DNA from: an uncultured bacterium
GTDB lineage: Bacteria; Patescibacteriota; Minisyncoccia; Moranbacterales; GWC2-37-73
Assembly: GCA_903866285.1 (NCBI GenBank)
Contig: CAIPMZ010000029.1
Span: 1-12,815 of the forward strand
Reading direction: 5' to 3'
Length of the DNA stretch: 12,815 nt
Positions 7,262-12,758 of this stretch are shown here, in pieces. A model generated the notes under the pieces. The model made no database searches, was not told the origin of the DNA, and worked only from the letters and a program-made list of their open reading frames with translations. Each line of letters begins with the position of its first letter. Position 1 is the first letter of the stretch. Both the position numbers and the translations under genes were made by a program.

Positions 7262-7531
7262 ATGGCGCTAACGCACAAGCAAAAAGAGAAAGTGACTAAA
7301 GAAGTTAAACGGCATGAAAAAGATACTGGTTCCCCAGAATATCAGATTGCGATGTTTACGGAACGCATTAAAAAACTGACTTCTCACCTTAAAAAGAATA
7401 AAAAAGATTTTCATTCTCGTCGCGGACTATTAAAGATGGTGGCTAAAAGACGAAAATTACTTTCTTACCTTGAAAAAACTAACGAAAAAACTTACAAAAA
7501 AATCATCAAAGAGCTAGGGCTCAAAGGCTAA
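7262..7531 (+). CDS. rpsO: 30S ribosomal protein S15
   Basis: The 89-residue protein matches the normal S15 length and signature: HEKDTGSPEYQIAMFTERIKKLTSHLKKNKKDFHSRRGLLKMVAKRRKLLSYL is read in short conserved blocks (DTGSPE at about 21-26, LTSHL at 39-43, HSRRGL at 51-56, RRKLLSYL at 63-70). S15 binds the 16S rRNA central-domain three-way junction early in 30S assembly. The start is preceded only by AAAGG two bases before the ATG, too close to be a normal Shine-Dalgarno. It has its own promoter and a structured leader. It stands two genes upstream of pnp, the common rpsO-pnp neighbourhood, with an NYN-domain gene between. Confidence 0.97.
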   Translation: MALTHKQKEKVTKEVKRHEKDTGSPEYQIAMFTERIKKLTSHLKKNKKDFHSRRGLLKMVAKRRKLLSYLEKTNEKTYKKIIKELGLKG

Positions 7532-7542
7532 GGCCACTGATG

Positions 7543-7644
7543 ATTACGGATTAATGACGGACGGACACGAATCACGGATGAACTTCGCTTCAGCAAAATC
7601 CGTGATCTGTGAAAATCCGTTTTTAATTTGTTTAAATCCGTAAT
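7543..7644. repeat. Nested inverted repeat built from ACGGAT / ATCCGT cores
   Basis: Three ACGGA(T) cores on the left (in 7543-7552, 7557-7561 and 7571-7579) are mirrored by three ATCCGT cores on the right (in 7598-7606, 7615-7620 and 7635-7644). Perfect arms are ATTACGGATT/AATCCGTAAT (outer, 10 bp) and ATCACGGAT/ATCCGTGAT (inner, 9 bp, 18-nt loop). The element fills nearly the whole gap between rpsO and the NYN gene. It looks like a dispersed intergenic palindromic repeat rather than a classical terminator, since no long T run follows the inner stem. Confidence 0.7.
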
Positions 7645-7652
7645 AAAATAAT

Positions 7653-8162
7653 ATGCTTAGATCAAAAGAACAACGCGTCGGAGTTTTGGTAGACATTCAA
7701 AACCTCTATTACAGCGCTAAGGCGCTATATGGGAAGAAAGTAAACTTTCAAAAAGTCTTGGAAGAGGCGGTTGGCGAGCGAGTTTTTATCCGCGCTATTG
7801 CCTATGGAATCAAAACTGTCGATGGTCAAGAAGAAAAGTTTTTTGAAGCGCTAGAAAAACAAGGCTTTGAAGTCAAAACTAAAGACCTACAAATTTTTCC
7901 CGGCGGAGTGAAAAAAGGGGATTGGGATGTGGGTATTGCCGTTGATGCCATTAAACTTTCTAAAAGTTTAGATGTAATTGTGTTAGTTTCCGGTGACGGA
8001 GATTACATTCCACTTGTGCAATATATTCAAAGTACCACTGGTTGTCGCGTCGAAGGGATGGCTTTTGGCGAAAGTACCAGCGCCAAACTCGGCGAAGCCC
8101 TGGATGACTTCATTGACCTTTCAGAAAATAAAAAGAAGTTTTTAATTTATTCAAGGAATTAA
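7653..8162 (+). CDS. NYN domain (PIN-like) protein, putative ribonuclease
   Basis: The 169-residue protein is essentially a single NYN (LabA/DUF88-type) domain. Acidic metal-binding motifs are in place: VLVDIQNLYY with Asp14 and Asn17, KKGDWDVGIAVDA with Asp90, Asp92 and Asp98, and VLVSGDGDYIPLV with Asp115 and Asp117. The domain belongs to the PIN/FLAP nuclease-like fold and is predicted to cut RNA with divalent metal; biochemical evidence exists for only some members. Its place between rpsO and pnp suggests a part in RNA turnover or ribosome maturation. No toxin-antitoxin partner adjoins it. No Shine-Dalgarno precedes the ATG. The nearest promoter is that of rpsO, across the palindromic repeat. 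A strong terminator follows. Confidence 0.86.
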   Translation: MLRSKEQRVGVLVDIQNLYYSAKALYGKKVNFQKVLEEAVGERVFIRAIAYGIKTVDGQEEKFFEALEKQGFEVKTKDLQIFPGGVKKGDWDVGIAVDAIKLSKSLDVIVLVSGDGDYIPLVQYIQSTTGCRVEGMAFGESTSAKLGEALDDFIDLSENKKKFLIYSRN

Positions 8163-8209
8163 TAAGCTATTTCATTTTTTCACTAAAATAAATACAAACA
8201 AATTAAGAG

Positions 8210-8290
8210 AAAAAAGCCAATAATATTATATTTTAAGACTCGTACCTACGGCAGCGCAAGGCTCTAAAATATAATATTATTGGCTTTTTT
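8210..8290. terminator. Long-stem bidirectional terminator / inverted repeat
   Basis: Two perfect 26-base arms (8210-8235 and 8265-8290) begin with six A, continue with GCCAATAATATTATA, and end in six T. They enclose a 29-base loop containing the only GC-rich part, CGTACCTACGGCAGCGC. The GGC + T6 end suits termination of the NYN (and rpsO) transcript, and the mirror image suits the other strand. The stem is much longer than a normal intrinsic terminator, so it may be a small palindromic mobile repeat that serves as one. Confidence 0.7.
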
Positions 8291-8350
8291 CATGTCTTTA
8301 GGGCAACTAAGAGTATTTACTTTTTTTAAGATTTTTAAAATTAAAAAAAA

Positions 8351-8379
8351 TTGACAAAATGCTTAAAGCAGGCTATTGT
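8351..8379 (+). promoter_or_regulatory. Sigma-70 promoter for pnp
   Basis: A perfect TTGACA (8351-8356), a 17-nt spacer and TATTGT (8374-8379). The predicted start near 8386 gives a leader of about 131-137 nt. Together with the terminator at 8210-8290 it makes pnp its own transcription unit. Confidence 0.8.
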
Positions 8380-8385
8380 TTGAGC

Positions 8386-8516
8386 AGTTGAAAAAATAAT
8401 TAAATTAAATAACAAGCCTAGCTTAGTGCTGCGGCTGAAGGCGGAACACAAACCTCAAAAATTTTTGAGTTTTGAATTTCGAATTTAGCTAGTTGTGGCT
8501 AATTTAAGGCTTAAAA
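8386..8516 (+). promoter_or_regulatory. Long pnp leader with two hairpins
   Basis: The predicted untranslated leader has a perfect 16-base palindrome, CTCAAAAA/TTTTTGAG (8454-8469). A second stem, TTAGC/GCTAA (8485-8489 with 8498-8502), ends just before AAGG (8506-8509), the only Shine-Dalgarno-like motif near the start. In E. coli the pnp leader is folded, cut by RNase III and used by PNPase for autocontrol. Something similar is possible here but is only inferred from position. The rest of the 8163-8516 gap is AT-rich and shows no gene. Confidence 0.4.
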
Positions 8517-10631
8517 GTGTTTATGGCCGCAAAAAAATGGTCCCTCCAAATCGGAGGACGCGTGCTTGAAATTGAAACAGGGCTATTGGCTAAGCAAGCC
8601 AATGGAGCGGTAACGGTGCGTTATGGTGACACTGTCGTCTTGGCAACCGCCGTGATGAGTAAAAATGCTTCCCGCATTGGTGGCTATTTTCCCTTGATGG
8701 TTGATTACGAGGAGCGTTATTACGCTGCTGGTAAAATTAAAGGTTCTCGCTTTATTAAAAGAGAAGGACGACCTTCTGATGAAGCCGTTTTAACTGGACG
8801 CGTCGTTGACCGAACTATTCGCCCGCTTTTTAATCCTCGCATGCGTAACGATGTGCAAGTAGTCGTGACAGTTCTTTCCATTGACGGTGAAAATGATCCA
8901 GCGATTGTTTCGATGATTGCCGCTTCGACTGCGCTTTCAATCTCCAATATTCCGTGGGCTGGCCCAATTGGCGCCGTGCGAGTTGGAAGGCTTAACGGAG
9001 AATTTATCTTAAATCCAGTCAACACCGAAGTTGAAGCGGGTGATATTGATTTAATTATCGCTGGCACCAAGGAGAAAATCAATATGATTGAGGCTGGGAT
9101 GAACGAAGTTCCTGAAGAAGCTGTCGTAGCGGCTTTTGCTTTTGGACATGAAGCCATTAAAAAAATTACCGATTTAATCGCGCAGGTTGTTAGTGAGGTT
9201 GGAGTCGCTAAAACTACACCCGCCCTACTGGCTGGTTCGGCTGAATTTGAGGCAGAAATTAAAGCTCTTTATTTAGCGGAGAACCTTTCTGAAATTCTTT
9301 ATGATAAAAACAAGCAGGTGATTGAGGATAAAATGAAAGTTATTAAAGAAAAAATCAATACTTTTATTAAAGAAAAATACACTGAAAATGTCGACAAGCT
9401 TAAAGAAGTCGCTGAGCAAGTTTTTGAAGAAGCTTCTGATGAAATTGTACACCAAAACATCTTAGAAAAAGGTCAACGCCCAGATGGACGCAAACTAAAT
9501 GAAGTTCGCCACATTTCTTGCCTTGTTGGACTTCTGCCACGCACCCATGGGAGCGCCGTTTTCACCCGCGGAGAAACTCAAGCTTTGACCGTTACAACTC
9601 TCGGCTCCCCTGGAGATGAGCAATTCATTGACACGATGGAGGTTGACATTAAGAAAAGATATATTCACCATTACAATTTTCCTCCCTTTTCTGTGGGTGA
9701 GGTTCGCCCAATGCGCGGACCAGGCCGCCGAGAAATTGGCCATGGCGCTTTAGCTGAAAGAGCTTTAGTTCCAGTTATCCCCTCAAAAGAAGAATTTCCT
9801 TATACAATTTTACTAGTTTCTGAGATCTTAGAATCAAATGGTTCTTCTTCGATGGCTTCGACTTGTGGCTCAACCCTTTCCTTGATGGATGCAGGCGTGC
9901 CAATTAAGCGACCAGTTAGTGGTATTGCTATGGGTATTATTGTTGGCAAGGATGGAAAATTTGAGGTTCTAACTGATATCCAGGGTCTTGAAGATCATTA
10001 TGGCGACATGGATTTTAAAGCTGCTGGAACCGAAAACGGAATTACCGCCTTGCAAATGGATGTTAAAGTTGACGGCATCACCGTCGAAATGCTAAGCGCC
10101 GTGCTACTGCAATCAAAAGGTAATCGCAAAGAAATTTTAGAGAAAATGTTGGAAACCCTGCCGACTCACCGAGCTAATATGTCCCAATATGCCCCTCGAA
10201 TTATCACAATGCATATCAACCCAGCCAAAATCCGCAACGTGATTGGAACTGGCGGAAAAATCATCAATGAAATTATTGATGAAACTGGTGTCCAAATTGA
10301 CATTGAAGATGATGGCTCAATTTTTATCACTTCAGTTGACGAAGCTTCCGCCCTTAAAGCTCAACAATGGATTGATAATTTAACTCACGAAGTTAAAGCT
10401 GGGGAAATTTTCAACGCAAAAGTCACGCGACTGATGACCTTTGGAGCTTTTGCAGAAATTCTGCCTGGACAAGAAGGTTTAATTCACATCTCAGAATTTT
10501 CTGACAAGCGCGTTGATCGCGTTGAAGATGTCGTTAAGGTTGGCGATATTATTCCAGTAAAAGTAAAGCAAATCGATGATCAAGGACGCATAAACCTTAC
10601 CGCAAAAATCACCCCCACTATAAATGAATAA
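8517..10631 (+). CDS. pnp: Polyribonucleotide nucleotidyltransferase (PNPase)
   Basis: The 704-residue protein has the complete PNPase layout. The first RNase PH domain spans about 10-145, the all-helical linker about 230-310, and the second RNase PH domain about 318-550. The KH domain is at about 562-620, with its GTGG loop in IRNVIGTGGKIINEI, and the S1 domain at about 628-697 (VTRLMTFGAFAEILPGQEGLIHISEF). The phosphate-binding SSSMAS lies at 443-448, and the catalytic acidic block LTDIQGLEDHYGDMDFK at 485-501 includes Asp487 and Asp493. PNPase degrades RNA 3' to 5' with phosphate and can add tails. GTG at 8517, 7 nt after AAGG, and ATG at 8523, 13 nt after it, are both possible starts. The GTG has better spacing; ATG (MAAKKW) may be the true start. 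It has its own promoter and terminator. Confidence 0.97.
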   Translation: MFMAAKKWSLQIGGRVLEIETGLLAKQANGAVTVRYGDTVVLATAVMSKNASRIGGYFPLMVDYEERYYAAGKIKGSRFIKREGRPSDEAVLTGRVVDRTIRPLFNPRMRNDVQVVVTVLSIDGENDPAIVSMIAASTALSISNIPWAGPIGAVRVGRLNGEFILNPVNTEVEAGDIDLIIAGTKEKINMIEAGMNEVPEEAVVAAFAFGHEAIKKITDLIAQVVSEVGVAKTTPALLAGSAEFEAEIKALYLAENLSEILYDKNKQVIEDKMKVIKEKINTFIKEKYTENVDKLKEVAEQVFEEASDEIVHQNILEKGQRPDGRKLNEVRHISCLVGLLPRTHGSAVFTRGETQALTVTTLGSPGDEQFIDTMEVDIKKRYIHHYNFPPFSVGEVRPMRGPGRREIGHGALAERALVPVIPSKEEFPYTILLVSEILESNGSSSMASTCGSTLSLMDAGVPIKRPVSGIAMGIIVGKDGKFEVLTDIQGLEDHYGDMDFKAAGTENGITALQMDVKVDGITVEMLSAVLLQSKGNRKEILEKMLETLPTHRANMSQYAPRIITMHINPAKIRNVIGTGGKIINEIIDETGVQIDIEDDGSIFITSVDEASALKAQQWIDNLTHEVKAGEIFNAKVTRLMTFGAFAEILPGQEGLIHISEFSDKRVDRVEDVVKVGDIIPVKVKQIDDQGRINLTAKITPTINE

Positions 10632-10658
10632 TATTTTTGCGAACTCTTGCAAATTATG

Positions 10659-10694
10659 TTAAAATAAAAGCACTTAAAAGTGCTTTTATTTTAA
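10659..10694 (+). terminator. Rho-independent terminator of pnp
   Basis: TTAAAATAAAAGCACTT (10659-10675) pairs perfectly with AAGTGCTTTTATTTTAA (10678-10694). The practical fold is GCACT/AGTGC closed by a TAAA loop and followed by TTTTATTTTAA. It lies 28 nt past the pnp stop. Confidence 0.88.
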
Positions 10695-10750
10695 TTTAAA
10701 TTAAAAATAAATCAGGCATTTTTCTTAAACTATTTTTATAAAATAAAAAA

Positions 10751-11941
10751 ATGCTTAATCCAACAAACCCAAATAACTCTTCCACGACAACCAATGAGCT
10801 AAACATTGCCCCGGCTGATTTTATTATGCACACTATGCAAGATGATCTGGCGAGTTTAAAAAATAATTATAACAACCCCTCCATCAGCTTTAAATCTACC
10901 CCTTTACCAAAAATCCAGGCACCCCTAAATAACGCACCCGCGCCTTTTGCAAAACCCCCCCTTAGTGCAATGGCTCCCGAGCAAAAACAACCTTTTGAAA
11001 CAAAACTAAATCCTGCCCAAACAGTTGCGCCCATACAAGCTCCGACGCCAATTCCAATTCCAACCACGCTTATTCAAGAAAAAAAAGCTCCTGATGGGAA
11101 AACTTTATACAAAGTTATTTTTCTTATTATCATCTTAGTTGTAATTGCAATTGTGGGTTTTGGTTTTTATTATGTTTATACCACCACCAAAAACACTAAC
11201 CAGCCAGCAGTAACAACCACCACTGACCCCACTACCCAGCAACCGTCTCAGCAAAATTTACCCACAGAAGAAGCGGTTATCATTGCACCTAGCTCCAGTA
11301 AATATGCTACAGCTAAACCTAACTTCTTAGTTATTGATCTTACTTTGGCCTCTTTAGCTGACCTCGAAGCTCAATTTTCAAGCATAGCCGAGGAAATAAA
11401 ATTACTGCCAGTGGAAAATAATTATGAATTCCTAGTTGTTGATAAAAATAATAACCCAGTTGAATTCAAAACTTTCGCTCAAGCAGCTAAACTAAGCCTT
11501 TCGCCGGCCCTTCTTACTAATTTAACAAAAGAGTTTTCCTTGTTTTTCTACAACGATAGTGGGAGCGTTCGCTTGGGCATAGCAATTAAAACGGCTAGCA
11601 AAGATAAGGCCAAGCTTATTGCCACCATGCTTGGAGAAGAAAAGACCTTAGTCAGTGAGCTTACTTTTTTATTCTTGAAATCTCCTATAGATAATTCAAA
11701 TAAAACTTTTACGGTTAGCGCTTACTCGCCAAATAATGAAATAGTCAGATATTTAAATCTTAACAATGAGAAAACTCTCTCCGTTGATTACGTCGCTACT
11801 GCCGACAAGCTCTTTATTGGCACAAGCAGACAAGCCCTAAGAGCAATTTATCAAAAAGTAGCTACTGCCACACCAGTAGGCATGCAAAGCGAAACGAACC
11901 CAATGAGCCCCACTAGCCTAAGCCCTCAAGTAGGTAATTAA
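10751..11941 (+). CDS. Single-pass membrane protein of unknown function, Pro-rich N-terminus
   Basis: The 396-residue protein has no family I recognise. Residues 1-115 are disordered-looking and rich in Pro, Asn, Ala and Thr, apart from a short helix-like DFIMHTMQDDLASLKNN (23-39). One membrane helix lies at about 120-143 (LYKVIFLIIILVVIAIVGFGFYYVY). A Thr/Gln/Pro linker (144-172) leads to a folded region at about 175-375 with alternating strands and helices (NFLVIDLTLASLADLEAQF; SLFFYNDSGSVRLGIAIKT). A Ser/Pro tail ends it. The topology is probably N-terminus inside, C-terminal domain outside, so it may be an envelope-associated protein. A pnp terminator precedes it. A TATAAA at 10737-10742 lies only 9 bases before the ATG, so the message may be nearly leaderless. 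No Shine-Dalgarno is present. Confidence 0.8.
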   Translation: MLNPTNPNNSSTTTNELNIAPADFIMHTMQDDLASLKNNYNNPSISFKSTPLPKIQAPLNNAPAPFAKPPLSAMAPEQKQPFETKLNPAQTVAPIQAPTPIPIPTTLIQEKKAPDGKTLYKVIFLIIILVVIAIVGFGFYYVYTTTKNTNQPAVTTTTDPTTQQPSQQNLPTEEAVIIAPSSSKYATAKPNFLVIDLTLASLADLEAQFSSIAEEIKLLPVENNYEFLVVDKNNNPVEFKTFAQAAKLSLSPALLTNLTKEFSLFFYNDSGSVRLGIAIKTASKDKAKLIATMLGEEKTLVSELTFLFLKSPIDNSNKTFTVSAYSPNNEIVRYLNLNNEKTLSVDYVATADKLFIGTSRQALRAIYQKVATATPVGMQSETNPMSPTSLSPQVGN

Positions 11942-11950
11942 ATAACTATC

Positions 11951-11959
11951 TGTGGATAA
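11951..11959 (-). promoter_or_regulatory. Perfect DnaA-box 9-mer
   Basis: TGTGGATAA is the exact reverse complement of the consensus TTATCCACA. It sits 10 bases past the stop of the membrane-protein gene in AT-rich DNA. Only one perfect copy was seen nearby, so this may be an isolated DnaA site or chance. Confidence 0.4.
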
Positions 11960-12108
11960 CTTGTTAATAAGTCTACCCTTTTACTGCTTTTTAAAAAAAT
12001 AATTTACTTATTTTTAAGGGAACCTTTTTAAATTAGCAGCGGCGAGTTTAACTTAATGTCAATAAACCTTATTTTATCCTTGTAGTAAGCCTTTCTTGTT
12101 TCCTAGCT

Positions 12109-12137
12109 TTGACCGAAGCACTTTTTTCTGCTATAAT
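12109..12137 (+). promoter_or_regulatory. Near-consensus sigma-70 promoter with no downstream gene
   Basis: TTGACC (12109-12114), a 17-nt spacer and a perfect TATAAT (12132-12137), preceded by an extended TGC. It is one of the two best promoters in the window. The predicted start is near 12144. The only reading frames behind it are about ten codons or shorter. A 21-bp hairpin begins about 32 nt into the transcript. Confidence 0.7.
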
Positions 12138-12175
12138 TGATTTATCAAGTGAACTTTAAAAATCTTTTTAGCTCG

Positions 12176-12228
12176 GTACCCACGTTCCAATCACAATTTC
12201 CCCCTATTTGTGATTGGAACGTGGGTAC
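12176..12228. repeat. Perfect 21-bp inverted repeat (hairpin)
   Basis: GTACCCACGTTCCAATCAC... (12176-12196) is mirrored exactly at 12208-12228 around an 11-base pyrimidine-rich loop (TTTCCCCCTAT). Unlike the terminators in this window it has mixed composition and no T run after it, so it is not a standard intrinsic terminator. It could be the body of a small RNA, a palindromic repeat element, or a recombination site. Confidence 0.8.
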
Positions 12229-12323
12229 TGTCCAAAGTTTTTAACTCATCGTAGTTAAAACGCTCCTATTCTGAGAGGAGAACCAAAACAAAAATAAAAA
12301 AACTTTTTTTAAAATAAAAATAA

Positions 12324-12367
12324 ATAAAAAAAGCCAACCTAGTTCTTTCAAACCAATCAAAGGCTTT
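12324..12367 (-). terminator. Possible leftward terminator
   Basis: On the minus strand AAAGCC and GGCTTT (12362-12367 and 12330-12335) can form a 6-bp stem with a 26-nt loop, followed by a run of seven T and further T-rich sequence. The long loop makes it weak. If real, something is transcribed leftwards from around 12400-12600, but no convincing gene is visible there. Confidence 0.25.
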
Positions 12368-12524
12368 ATGCCAGAGGATAGGTACCACACATTGTATTAA
12401 ATAAAAGCTCAGAATAATACAAAAGGCAAAGAGGTATGTATACAAAATACATGTAATTAAAAATTTAAAAATGCTCTCACCCGGGCTATTAGATTGAAAA
12501 TTTACATGTTGGTACATACATAAC

Positions 12525-12576
12525 ACTCGGCGCTGTACGCCATATATAAATTATCGGGCGCCTTACAGCGCCGGGT
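12525..12576. repeat. GC-rich inverted repeat in AT-rich DNA
   Basis: CGGCGCTGTA (12528-12537) and TACAGCGCCG (12564-12573) are perfect 10-bp arms, extendable outward by three pairs with one G-T. A second internal pair, CGCC/GGCG (12538-12541 with 12557-12560), encloses an AT loop. The sharp change in base composition and the nearby transposase-like start suggest the end of, or an insertion site for, a mobile element. Confidence 0.65.
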
Positions 12577-12646
12577 TTCCATACTTTTTTGATTTTGAAA
12601 TTCGGCTTTACTCGTTTTTAAAGAATGCACCATTTGGGTGTTTTTT

Positions 12647-12675
12647 TTGTTTTTATAAGCAAAATGGATTATAAT
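12647..12675 (+). promoter_or_regulatory. Sigma-70 promoter at the right edge
   Basis: TTGTTT (12647-12652), a 17-nt spacer and a perfect TATAAT (12670-12675). The predicted start is near 12682, about 23 nt before the ATG at 12705. Confidence 0.65.
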
Positions 12676-12704
12676 GGACTAATTAAAAATATGTAAGGAT
12701 AAAA

Positions 12705-12758
12705 ATGGCGATTTGGAGTACAATAGAAGACATAATTGTAAATCATCTATTATGCTGA
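12705..12758 (+). CDS. 17-codon reading frame with a strong Shine-Dalgarno, possible leader peptide
   Basis: The frame MAIWSTIEDIIVNHLLC ends at TGA. It has the best ribosome binding site in the window, TAAGGA (12694-12699), five bases before the ATG, and a good promoter at the proper distance. Its stop overlaps an ATG in another frame (12752), which suggests translational coupling to the transposase-like sequence that follows. It may be a true leader peptide or the broken first codons of a decayed gene. Confidence 0.35.
   Translation: MAIWSTIEDIIVNHLLC

Larger units (their letters stand above)
11942..12704. other. Gene-poor, structure-rich region
   Basis: No convincing protein gene is present in over 750 bases, in a window that is otherwise densely coding. 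It holds a DnaA-box 9-mer, a near-consensus promoter without a reading frame, a 21-bp hairpin, and shorter inverted repeats at 12239-12260 (TTTTAACT/AGTTAAAA) and 12263-12280 (CTCCT/AGGAG). A possible leftward terminator, a GC-rich inverted repeat, and a weak 4-bp stem with a run of eight T at 12628-12648 also lie here. Several of these are listed separately. The rest is A/T-rich simple sequence. Confidence 0.6.

Noticed and set aside
11991..12020. Possible terminator of the membrane-protein gene (AAAAATAA/TTATTTTT inside CCCTT/AAGGG)
   Set aside because: The stem is almost wholly A-T with an interrupted outer stem and no clean T run, so it was not called as a feature.
12266..12526. Minus-strand 86-codon frame rich in Phe, Leu and Ile
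   Set aside because: Its hydrophobicity follows from the A/T-rich runs on the plus strand. It ends in low-complexity FIYFYFKK repeats, has no Shine-Dalgarno or promoter, and spans a possible leftward terminator. I do not support it as a gene.
12176..12576. CRISPR array
   Set aside because: The inverted repeats here differ from one another and no direct repeat with regular spacers exists.
12756..12758. TGA read as glycine (code 25) to extend the 17-codon frame
   Set aside because: With TGA as Gly the frame continues only to TAA at 12777-12779 and does not enter the zinc-ribbon frame. The other genes here do not require TGA to be read as sense.
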